Below, one piece after another: positions 1 through 6,401 of a stretch of DNA of 7,417 nucleotides. The stretch is from NCBI GenBank assembly GCA_937982385.1, contig CALJMC010000033.1:1-7417 (forward strand), given 5' to 3'. Positions within the stretch are counted from its first letter, which is position 1; each line of letters begins with the position of its first letter. The notes beneath the pieces are model-generated. The model ran no database searches and was not told the DNA's origin. It was given only the letters and a program-made list of their open reading frames with translations. The position numbers were made by a program, and so were the translations under genes. Source of the DNA: an uncultured Rickettsiales bacterium. GTDB taxonomy: Bacteria; Pseudomonadota; Alphaproteobacteria; Rickettsiales; UBA998.

Positions 1-2
1 GT

Positions 3-524
3 GACATTTTCCTGAACACCGCGTTGGAAAGTTCGGGTGAATTTCATCACCTTTCAATGATGGCAATTCATGAAGAGTTGATAGATGAATTATACGATCG
101 AGTCAGAGAAGAAAAGCCAAGTCGTGGTGACACAGAAAAGAGAATCACCGAAATAATGAAAAAAGAGCACGGCATAACCTATAGCTTGGACGAGGCAATG
201 GTTGAAATGAAAGCGATAGAAACAGACATCTGTCTTGCCAATGAATTAGTCGAAGACCCTCATACCATATTTAACGCGCTTCCTCGGAGGGAATTTGATG
301 AAATAGATAAAGACTCAGAAGGTCCAAATTCAAAAAATCCTTTGACGGTGGCAAGCCAAGTAGACCCTGAGCATCAAAAAGACACAGGCACCGCATGCCA
401 AGCTGCCGTAGAAGGCTTAACAACAGGCGTTGTGCAAGACTCCATGAACGAAAAGACCGACACTCCCAGTCATGGGTTATCTGTTGAGGTGAAATGCATA
501 GAATCTGACTTACCTAGCAAATAA
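3..524 (+). CDS. 3' part of an unrecognised acidic protein (gene continues off the left edge)
   Basis: The reading frame is open from base 3 to the TAA at 522-524, with no stop between the window edge and the first possible starts (TTG at 24, tandem ATGs at 57 and 60). None of these starts has a good ribosome binding site, so I treat this as the C-terminal 173 residues of a longer protein. The first ~90 visible residues look helical and charged (for example DELYDRVREEKPSRGDTEKR and YSLDEAMVEMKAIETDI). The last ~80 residues are rich in D, E, S, T, N, G and P and look disordered. There is no signal peptide, membrane segment, Cys motif or catalytic signature in the visible part. I do not recognise the family. 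It could also be a short complete gene starting at 57 or 60. It lies 67 nt upstream of lysC on the same strand, and nothing links the two functionally. Confidence 0.55.
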   Translation, partial: DIFLNTALESSGEFHHLSMMAIHEELIDELYDRVREEKPSRGDTEKRITEIMKKEHGITYSLDEAMVEMKAIETDICLANELVEDPHTIFNALPRREFDEIDKDSEGPNSKNPLTVASQVDPEHQKDTGTACQAAVEGLTTGVVQDSMNEKTDTPSHGLSVEVKCIESDLPSK

Positions 525-534
525 CGCTTCCCAC

Positions 535-563
535 TTGCCAAACACATAAAATCGCAGTAAATA
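535..563 (+). promoter_or_regulatory. weak candidate promoter for lysC
   Basis: TTGCCA (535-540) is followed after 17 nt by TAAATA (558-563), in the 67-nt gap before lysC. The -35 is close to consensus but the -10 is poor, so this is only a candidate. Read-through from the upstream gene is the alternative, since no terminator hairpin is visible in the gap. Confidence 0.22.
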
Positions 564-591
564 CAGCTTCCCGAAATAATGGAGAGCTTAA

Positions 592-1839
592 GTGGCTTTA
601 ATCGTACAAAAATTTGGCGGAACCTCTGTGGCGGACACAGACCGTATCTGCAATGTGGCAAAACATGTCGCCAAAGAAGTGAAACTCGGCAATCAGGTGA
701 TTGTGGTGGTCTCGGCGATGTCTGGCATCACCAATGAACTGCTTGGGCATGTGAATGCTGTCTCTGACCTCAAAGACCTCGAGGAATATGCTGACCATGA
801 TGTGGTGGTTTCTGCTGGTGAACAAGTGACCTCTGGCTTGCTGGCGCTGCGTCTGCGCTCCATCGGCATCCCTGCACGCGCATGGACGGGCTGGCAAATC
901 CCCATCATCACCTCTGGTGTGCATGGCAAAGCCCGCATCGAACATATCGAAACCAAAAACGTGATGGCGAGCATCGAAAATGGTCGTGTGGCAGTCATAA
1001 CAGGCTTCCAAGGTGTGACTGAGGACAACCGCATTTCCACCCTTGGACGTGGCGGGTCAGACACCTCTGCCGTTGCCATTGCCGCTGCCTTCAAAGCTGA
1101 CCGTTGCGACATCTATACCGATGTGGACGGCGTCTATACCTGCGACCCACGCATCGTGACCAACGCGAAGAAGCTCGACAAAATCTCCTATGAGGAAATG
1201 CTAGAGATGGCATCGCTTGGCGCAAAAGTGCTACAAACACGCTCGGTTGAAATGGCGATGAATCATGGTGTGAAATTGCAAGTCTTGTCGAGTTTTGAAG
1301 ACAGGCCCGGAACATTATTAGTAAATGAGGATGAAATCATGGAAAAAGAACGTGTAACTGGTTTGGCATATAGCCGTGACGAAGCACGCATTACCTTAGC
1401 AAACGTAGAAGACCGTCCAGGAGTATCCGCTGCAATCTTCGGCCCACTCGCCGCGGCTGACGTCAATGTAGATATGATTGTCCAAAACGTAACGATTGAC
1501 GGCAAGGCAACTGATGTGACCTTCACCTGCTCCAGCACCGACCATGACAACGCCGTGCGCGTCATCGAAAAAGCCGCGAAAGGTGGCTCCATCGCCTATG
1601 AAGAATTGCACAGCGACAACAGCGTCGCAAAAGTCTCCGTCATTGGCGTAGGCATGCGTTCGCACGCAGGTATCGCCCAAGAAATGTTCGAAACTCTGGC
1701 TGAGAAAAACATCAATATCATCGTAATCAGCACCTCTGAAATCAAAATCAGTGTGTTAATCAAAGAAGAATATCTAGAGCTAGCCCTCCGCGCCCTCCAT
1801 ACTGCTTATGGACTAGACGCCGTGGTTGAAAAGGGTTAA
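592..1839 (+). CDS. lysC: aspartate kinase (aspartokinase) with two C-terminal ACT domains
   Basis: This enzyme phosphorylates L-aspartate with ATP to give 4-phospho-L-aspartate, the committed step towards lysine, diaminopimelate, threonine and methionine; it is cytosolic. The 415-residue length fits the monofunctional LysC class. The amino-acid kinase domain covers roughly residues 1-240: KFGGTSV at 7-13, SAGEQVTSG at 74-82, GFQG at 138-141, GRGGSDTSA at 152-160, and YTDVDGVYTCDPR at 175-187. Two ACT domains follow (about 265-330 and 345-410), including VQNV at 298-301 and STSEIKISVLI at 380-390, the region used for lysine/threonine feedback in relatives. The start is GTG at 592, chosen because GGAGAG (581-586) lies 5 nt upstream and the protein begins right before the KFGGTSV strand. 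No methyltransferase, dehydrogenase or other fusion is present. The stop overlaps the stop of the convergent ATPase gene by 4 nt. An internal start at codon 250 is listed separately. Confidence 0.97.
   Translation: MALIVQKFGGTSVADTDRICNVAKHVAKEVKLGNQVIVVVSAMSGITNELLGHVNAVSDLKDLEEYADHDVVVSAGEQVTSGLLALRLRSIGIPARAWTGWQIPIITSGVHGKARIEHIETKNVMASIENGRVAVITGFQGVTEDNRISTLGRGGSDTSAVAIAAAFKADRCDIYTDVDGVYTCDPRIVTNAKKLDKISYEEMLEMASLGAKVLQTRSVEMAMNHGVKLQVLSSFEDRPGTLLVNEDEIMEKERVTGLAYSRDEARITLANVEDRPGVSAAIFGPLAAADVNVDMIVQNVTIDGKATDVTFTCSSTDHDNAVRVIEKAAKGGSIAYEELHSDNSVAKVSVIGVGMRSHAGIAQEMFETLAEKNINIIVISTSEIKISVLIKEEYLELALRALHTAYGLDAVVEKG
1327..1839 (+). other. possible internal start for a LysC regulatory (beta) subunit
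   Basis: GAGG at 1327-1330 lies 8 nt before an in-frame ATG at 1339-1341, which is codon 250 of lysC. Translation from there would give a 166-residue protein holding only the two ACT domains and starting MEKERVTGLAYS. In Bacillus and Corynebacterium aspartokinases a beta subunit is made from an internal start at a matching place (Met250 in Corynebacterium glutamicum) and assembles with the full-length alpha subunit. The site seen here has the same position and a plausible Shine-Dalgarno. Use of this start is inferred. Confidence 0.45.
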
Positions 1840-1846
1840 ACCCACG
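1821..1846. other. weak stem-loop at the lysC/ATPase convergent junction
   Basis: CGTGGTT (1821-1827) can pair with AACCCACG (1839-1846), with one bulged C and an 11-nt loop, exactly across the overlapping stop codons. There is no T-tract on either strand, so it is not a typical intrinsic terminator. It is the only secondary structure I can see at this junction. Confidence 0.25.
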
Positions 1847-3233
1847 AAACAGGAATTGCTGTTACATTCTCTCTTATCGGGAGGTATGTCTCGCATAAGC
1901 AAATTACTGCACCGTCAGCAACAATTTTGTCAAAACGCTCCAACGTAGCAAACTGCTTGCAATCCTGTTTTGTCGGCGATGCAGTTTTTTTGACTTCAAT
2001 AGGGTAGATATTTCCGTCTTGCACAATAAGCAAGTCAATCTCTTTCATATCTTTATCATAGTAATAATAGAAATAGGCCCTACGCCCATTATGCACGTAA
2101 CTTTTAAGAATTTCAGTAATGACAAACGTTTCTAATATAGCCCCCGACATAGCACCTGCCTCTAACGTTTCAGGTGTCGTCCATTCGGTTAAATAGGCAC
2201 ACAGCCCCGTATCAAGAAAATAGAGTTTGGGAGTTTTTGAAAGCCGCTTACTCATGCTATTATTATAAGGCTCTAATATATAAATAATGCCTGAACTTTC
2301 TAAAATTGAAAGCCAACGTTTAACCGTATCCACCGAAACGCCAGTATCATTTGCAATATTGGATAAATTGATACGCTGCCCCGTTCGTGCTGCGGCAGCC
2401 CGTAGAAATTTGAAGAATGTACGCTCATCATCAACATTCGCCAAATTACGTACATCACGCTCTAAGTACGTCTGAACATAAGATCCGTAAAATAAATCTC
2501 TCATCGAGCTATCTACATTCTTTTGCAATGCAAGAGCGGGGTATGAACCTGTCCATATTCGCTCATATATAGATTTAAGAATGACAGATTGCACAGAATT
2601 ATAAGAGGCTGCTCTTGTCGATACTTCAAGCATTTCTGAAACTGCTGTTGGGTTTGATAGTACATTTGCTGCAAGCATAGCAACCTCAGCAGATGAAGAG
2701 GCTGCCATAGCACCTACTTGACTTGCTATTTCATTCGCAAAGCCAATCGCCTCTTTTCGTGTTTCGATTACTTCTTTCACAGGCAGAAACGCTTCGTGCC
2801 TATCAGCAATACTGCATATTTCAAACTGTGACAACCCGAGCAAGCGCACTACCGCGATGCGACCCGCGAGCGATTCACTCACCTCTTGCATTAAATGAAA
2901 TTGCTGTGAACCTGTTAACCAGAAGGCGCCTTTTCTGGCAGGCTCACGGTCAATCCATATTTTAATATGATGCAACAACTCAGGTGCATATTGCACCTCA
3001 TCAATCAAAACTGGAGGCGGAAAACGCTGTAAAAACAAAGCAGGCTCTTCGCGCGCAAGCTCCGCCATCGCAGGATCGTCTAATGTGACATAAGTACGGC
3101 TTTCTTCACTCAAGTTCTTAAGAATTGTCGTTTTGCCAACTTGCCGCGCACCTGTTACTATGACAGCAGAGAATTGTTCTGATGCTTGCATAATGTAATT
3201 CTGAATCGTTCTTTGATTATAAGTATCAGTCAT
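1836..3233 (-). CDS. AAA_14/DUF4143-type P-loop ATPase
   Basis: The 465-residue protein has the usual order of this ATPase family. An N-terminal AAA_14 core carries Walker A GARQVGKTT (28-36), Walker B PVLIDEVQY (74-82, D78/E79), a sensor-like TGSQ (107-110) and SLAGR (121-125). A winged-helix-like stretch (about 287-318, NIANDTGVSVDTVKRWL) precedes PKLYFLDTGLCAYL (335-348). The C-terminal DUF4143 part has EID (398-400) and IEVKK (412-416), the pattern of a PD-(D/E)xK nuclease-like fold. Residues ~155-220 form an Ala/Ser-rich helical insertion before IYERIWTGSYPAL (222-234). The molecular role of this family is not established; members are common in accessory regions. The ATG at 3231-3233 is preceded by a weak GAAG about 8 nt upstream and a strong promoter. 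Spot counts show it more AT-rich (about 38% GC at 2581-2640) than the neighbouring fabK-like gene (60% at 3721-3780). It is convergent with lysC (4-nt overlap) and divergent from the fabK-like gene, consistent with a later insertion. Confidence 0.9.
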   Translation of the reverse strand: MTDTYNQRTIQNYIMQASEQFSAVIVTGARQVGKTTILKNLSEESRTYVTLDDPAMAELAREEPALFLQRFPPPVLIDEVQYAPELLHHIKIWIDREPARKGAFWLTGSQQFHLMQEVSESLAGRIAVVRLLGLSQFEICSIADRHEAFLPVKEVIETRKEAIGFANEIASQVGAMAASSSAEVAMLAANVLSNPTAVSEMLEVSTRAASYNSVQSVILKSIYERIWTGSYPALALQKNVDSSMRDLFYGSYVQTYLERDVRNLANVDDERTFFKFLRAAAARTGQRINLSNIANDTGVSVDTVKRWLSILESSGIIYILEPYNNSMSKRLSKTPKLYFLDTGLCAYLTEWTTPETLEAGAMSGAILETFVITEILKSYVHNGRRAYFYYYYDKDMKEIDLLIVQDGNIYPIEVKKTASPTKQDCKQFATLERFDKIVADGAVICLCETYLPIRENVTAIPVSWV

Positions 3234-3242
3234 ATTTTACAC

Positions 3243-3279
3243 TTCGTCTAATTTACGATTATTTCTTAATATAGACGAA
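3243..3279. promoter_or_regulatory. 8-bp perfect inverted repeat, candidate operator
   Basis: TTCGTCTA (3243-3250) and its exact complement TAGACGAA (3272-3279) are separated by 21 nt. The second arm covers the -35/-10 spacer and the edge of the -10 of the ATPase promoter. The first arm falls in the leader and touches the only plausible Shine-Dalgarno (GAAG, complement of 3242-3245). A protein bound to both arms would block initiation of transcription and possibly of translation. The ATPase has a winged-helix-like segment, so autoregulation is possible but not shown. Confidence 0.45.
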
Positions 3280-3296
3280 ATATGTTATGTTGTCAA
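3268..3296 (-). promoter_or_regulatory. sigma70-type promoter of the ATPase gene
   Basis: Reading the - strand, a perfect -35 TTGACA (complement of 3291-3296) is followed after exactly 17 nt by TATATT (complement of 3268-3273), five of six matches to the -10 consensus. The predicted start of transcription is near 3261, giving a short leader before the ATG at 3233. Confidence 0.7.
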
Positions 3297-3370
3297 TTAT
3301 ATTGGCATAATGAACATTATGATATAGAACGCCTTATACACATTAGTTGTTGCATATCTCGGAGAACATC

Positions 3371-4390
3371 ATGACCCAATCACAACTCAATAATCTCTGG
3401 CAGCGTGGCGCTGACTTTTTAGGTACTGAAACGGCTATTATGGGCGGGGCGATGTCGTGGGTGTCGGAACGCAATTTGGTGTCGGCTTTGTCAAATTCTG
3501 GTGGCTTTGGCGTGATCGCGTGTGGCGCGATGCCTCCTGAAATTTTAGATGCAGAAATTGCTGCCACCAAGAAAATGACCAATAAACCGTTTGGCGTAAA
3601 CCTCATCACCATGCACCCTGCGCTTGATGAGCTGGTTGCCATCTGCGCAAAACATAAGGTAACGCATGTGGTGCTGGCGGGCGGATTGCCTAAGGGTGAC
3701 ACCATCAAAGCCATCAAAGAGTTCGGCGGCAAGGTGATTTGTTTCGCCCCTGCGGTTGCCCTCGCCAAAAAACTCGTACGCTCTGGCGCCGACGCACTTG
3801 TGGTTGAAGGCATGGAAGCTGGCGGACATATTGGCCCTGTGTCCACATCAGTATTAGCGCAAGAAATCCTACCCGTGATTGACGCTGTGCCGATTTTCGT
3901 TGCAGGCGGCATTGCTCGGGGTGAAGCGATTGTGTCCTACCTTGAAATGGGAGCATCAGGCGTGCAGCTCGGCACACGTTTTGTCTGCGCTGAGGAATCC
4001 ATCGCTCATGAGAATTTCAAAAAGATATTCATTAAATCAGCGGCACGTCACGCAACATCATCGGTGCAGCTGGATGATGATTTCCCTGTCATTCCTGTGC
4101 GCGCGATTGAAAATGAAGCATCCAAAGCCTTCATGAAGTTCCAGCAAGAAATGATAAACAAAGTAAATGCGGGCGACATCGAAAAAGACGTCGCACAGCT
4201 CGACATCGAACATTATTGGGCAGGCGCACTCCGCAAAGCCGTGATAGATGGCGATGTTGTGGGTGGCTCTGTGATGGCAGGACAATCTGTCGGCATGGTC
4301 AAAACCATCCAACCCATGCAAGAAATCATTGATGAACTCGTATCTCAAGCCGTCAGCGCATTAGAAGAACGTCATGGAAAAGCAGCCTAA
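3371..4390 (+). CDS. fabK: FabK-type enoyl-ACP reductase / nitronate monooxygenase-family flavoprotein
   Basis: This is a 339-residue FMN-binding TIM-barrel protein. FabK reduces the enoyl-ACP double bond in the last step of each fatty acid elongation cycle, using NAD(P)H and FMN; the related nitronate monooxygenases oxidise alkyl nitronates. Visible features are GGAMSWVS (25-32), NSGGFGVIACG (42-52), NKPFGVNLIT (71-80), EGMEAGGHIG (146-155), VAGGIARGE (177-185), GASGVQLGTRF (194-204) and GDVVGGSVMAGQ (294-305). EGMEAGGHIG with His153, and the GGSVMAGQ segment near the C-terminus, match what I remember of streptococcal FabK better than typical nitronate monooxygenases, so I favour FabK. The two families are hard to separate by eye, so the symbol is tentative. 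The ATG at 3371 was chosen because GGAGAA (3361-3366) lies 4 nt upstream; a TTG at 3347 has no such support. It heads a compact unit, and its last 17 nt overlap the rodZ-like gene. Confidence 0.82.
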   Translation: MTQSQLNNLWQRGADFLGTETAIMGGAMSWVSERNLVSALSNSGGFGVIACGAMPPEILDAEIAATKKMTNKPFGVNLITMHPALDELVAICAKHKVTHVVLAGGLPKGDTIKAIKEFGGKVICFAPAVALAKKLVRSGADALVVEGMEAGGHIGPVSTSVLAQEILPVIDAVPIFVAGGIARGEAIVSYLEMGASGVQLGTRFVCAEESIAHENFKKIFIKSAARHATSSVQLDDDFPVIPVRAIENEASKAFMKFQQEMINKVNAGDIEKDVAQLDIEHYWAGALRKAVIDGDVVGGSVMAGQSVGMVKTIQPMQEIIDELVSQAVSALEERHGKAA

Positions 4391-5165
4391 CACAGCCCGC
4401 AAATGGGATGAAGTAGATGCGGTGAAAGCGGGTCGCACACTCCGCCGCGCCCGCCAATATGCCAAGAAATCACAGCAAGACATAGCCGATGACATGCGTG
4501 TTAACTTAAGCGTGATAGAAGCCCTAGAAAACGGAGACTGGCGCAACCTTCCCGGTGACACCTATGCCAAAGGCTATATGCGCCGCTATGCCGAAATTGT
4601 AGGCATTGATGCGCCCGAAGCCGCCGCCCCATCCCGCACCAATGAACAAGAGGCTGTATCACATGTCAAACGTTTGGCAATGGGTTTGCGCGAAACGTCA
4701 TTGCTGATGCGCCGCGCATTGGTTATGGTGGGTATCATTTTGTCGGTCGCACTCGTCACATGGTCGGTGCTGGACGAAACCAAACAACGCGTCAAACTTG
4801 AAATTGTAAAACCCGTGCCGCAACGTTTAAAAGACCTCCTAATCGAAGCAAAAGCCCCCGAACCAGAAACCATGGGTCCTCCAAAACGTGTAGAAGAAAA
4901 ACCATTCGTTGAGCGTGAGCCAGAAGTAAAACGTGAGATTAAGACCGAGGTTATGGCTGAACCGAGAATTGAGATGACGCCTCCCGCAAGAAAGCCAGTT
5001 GCAATAATAGAAAAACCTAAAGCAACCCACCCTAAAGAACTGCCTAGAATTAATATTAAACCAAAAGCTGTTAAGGCTGCCGATGATGCGTTTAGTCCAC
5101 CACCTAGAACCACCAAACCAACGCCTTCAGCACTTGATACACTCGTACAAAACACAGAGGATTAA
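4374..5165 (+). CDS. rodZ: RodZ-like helix-turn-helix membrane protein
   Basis: This 263-residue protein has a cytoplasmic N-terminal HTH_25 domain (about 17-78) with the RodZ pattern: G20-RTLRRAR, QQDIADDM (34-41), LENGDWRNLPG (51-61) and TYAKGYMRRYA (63-73). One hydrophobic membrane segment follows (about 115-133, ALVMVGIILSVALVTWSVL), preceded by basic residues that fit an N-in orientation. In RodZ the HTH domain binds MreB and helps set rod shape. The remaining ~130 residues, presumably periplasmic, are rich in P, K and E and look disordered. The beta-rich DUF4115 domain found at the C-terminus of classical RodZ is not visible, so this may be a reduced or divergent form. The start ATG at 4374 lies inside the end of the fabK-like gene, with AGAAG (4364-4368) as a ribosome binding site. 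Position just before ispG matches the rodZ-ispG order known from E. coli and many proteobacteria. Confidence 0.82.
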   Translation: MEKQPNTARKWDEVDAVKAGRTLRRARQYAKKSQQDIADDMRVNLSVIEALENGDWRNLPGDTYAKGYMRRYAEIVGIDAPEAAAPSRTNEQEAVSHVKRLAMGLRETSLLMRRALVMVGIILSVALVTWSVLDETKQRVKLEIVKPVPQRLKDLLIEAKAPEPETMGPPKRVEEKPFVEREPEVKREIKTEVMAEPRIEMTPPARKPVAIIEKPKATHPKELPRINIKPKAVKAADDAFSPPPRTTKPTPSALDTLVQNTED

Positions 5166-5174
5166 GAGCCTATT

Positions 5175-6398
5175 ATGTCATTACGCAAAAACACAAAACA
5201 AACGATGGTGGGGCATGTGCCTGTGGGGGGCGATGCGCCTATTGTGGTGCAGTCTATGACCAATACGGACACGGCAGATGTGGCGTCCACCACTGCGCAG
5301 GTGTTGGAACTGGCAGAGGCTGGCTCTGAGCTGGTGCGCATTACGGTGAATAATGAGGAATCGGCGGCGGCGGTTCCTGCCATTCGTGCGGCGCTGGATG
5401 CGGCGGGATGCAATGTACCACTAGTGGGTGATTTTCATTATAACGGGCATCGCTTGCTCGCTGATTATCCTGAGATGGCGCAAGCACTCGCGAAATATCG
5501 TATTAATCCGGGGAATGTCGGATTCGGCAAAAAGCAAGATGCTCAGTTTGCAGCAATGATTGAGCAAGCCATTGCCAACAACAAACCTGTACGTATTGGC
5601 GTCAATTGGGGGTCACTCGATCAATCGGTCTTGAAACGTTTGATGGATGAAAATGCCGCCCGCTCCGAACCATGGGATGCAGCCGCTGTACAACGCGAGG
5701 CACTCATTGTCAGCGCGCTTGAAAGTGCCACCTTCGCTGAAGGTGTCGGCATGGCGCCCAACATGATTACACTCTCCTGCAAAGTATCAGACGTGCAATC
5801 GCTCATTTTGGTCTATCGTGAACTCTCCAAACGCTGTGATTATCCGTTGCATTTGGGCTTAACCGAAGCAGGAATTGGCAGCAAAGGCATCGTCGCCTCC
5901 ACCGCCGCACTCGCTGTGTTGTTGCAAGAAGGCATTGGCGACACGATTCGTATTTCTCTCACGCCCGAGCCGAACGCCTCACGCACCGAAGAAATAATCG
6001 TCGCACAAGAAATTCTACAAACGATGGGATTACGTTCATTCGTACCACTCGTCACCGCCTGCCCCGGCTGCGGACGCACCACCAGCACCTTCTTCCAAGC
6101 ACTCGCCTCCGAAATTCAAACTTTCTTACGCGAGCGTATGCGTGTATGGACGAATGATTATATCGGCGCAGAAACCATGCAAGTTGCCGTGATGGGTTGC
6201 ATCGTCAATGGCCCCGGCGAGAGCAAACAAGCCAATATCGGCATATCCCTCCCCGGCACAGGTGAAGCCCCCGCCGCCCCCATTTTTGAAGACGGCAAAA
6301 AAACCGTCACCCTACGCGGCGACAACATCATAGAAGAATTCAAAGACCGAATAGAAGCCTATGTTGAGCGCAGCTATGCGAAGAAGGATGCTGCATAG
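5175..6398 (+). CDS. ispG: 4-hydroxy-3-methylbut-2-enyl diphosphate synthase, IspG/GcpE
   Basis: IspG converts 2-C-methyl-D-erythritol 2,4-cyclodiphosphate to HMBPP, the next-to-last step of the MEP isoprenoid pathway, with a [4Fe-4S] cluster in the cytosol. The 407-residue length fits the bacterial two-domain form. The N-terminal TIM barrel shows VQSMTNTDT (25-33), RITVNNEE (55-62), GDFHYNGH (85-92), RINPGNVGFG (109-118), RIGVNWGSL (140-148), LGLTEAG (227-233) and GIGDTIRISLT (253-263). The C-terminal cluster domain has ACPGCGR (295-301) and GCIVNGPGES (341-350), giving cluster ligands C296, C299, C342 and E349. The ATG at 5175 follows the rodZ-like stop by 9 nt, with AAGAG (5164-5168) as ribosome binding site. 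The gene ends with TAG only 3 nt before the stop of the convergent small Cys-rich gene. Base composition changes along the gene: G exceeds C in the 5' part and C exceeds G in the 3' part. Confidence 0.98.
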   Translation: MSLRKNTKQTMVGHVPVGGDAPIVVQSMTNTDTADVASTTAQVLELAEAGSELVRITVNNEESAAAVPAIRAALDAAGCNVPLVGDFHYNGHRLLADYPEMAQALAKYRINPGNVGFGKKQDAQFAAMIEQAIANNKPVRIGVNWGSLDQSVLKRLMDENAARSEPWDAAAVQREALIVSALESATFAEGVGMAPNMITLSCKVSDVQSLILVYRELSKRCDYPLHLGLTEAGIGSKGIVASTAALAVLLQEGIGDTIRISLTPEPNASRTEEIIVAQEILQTMGLRSFVPLVTACPGCGRTTSTFFQALASEIQTFLRERMRVWTNDYIGAETMQVAVMGCIVNGPGESKQANIGISLPGTGEAPAAPIFEDGKKTVTLRGDNIIEEFKDRIEAYVERSYAKKDAA

Positions 6399-6401
6399 CT
6401 A

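Noticed and set aside
598..1112. Long - strand open frames opposite the lysC kinase domain
   Set aside because: They lie antisense to an unambiguous core gene, have no family motif, and are expected from its codon composition.
1833..1843. GGGTTAAACCC as an intrinsic terminator
   Set aside because: Its arms leave almost no loop and there is no T-tract on either strand; only the weaker larger stem was kept, at low confidence.
3243..3279. Inverted repeat as the end of an insertion sequence carrying the ATPase
   Set aside because: Both arms lie upstream of the gene, no matching arm is seen near 1836, and the protein is not a transposase.
3290..3323. Clear promoter for the FabK-like gene on the + strand
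   Set aside because: Several partial hexamers exist (TTGTCA at 3290, CATAAT at 3306, TATGAT at 3318), but none pair at 16-18 nt spacing, so I cannot choose one.
3347..3370. TTG start adding eight residues to the FabK-like protein
   Set aside because: It has no ribosome binding site, while the ATG at 3371 has GGAGAA at proper distance and the added residues do not fit the family.
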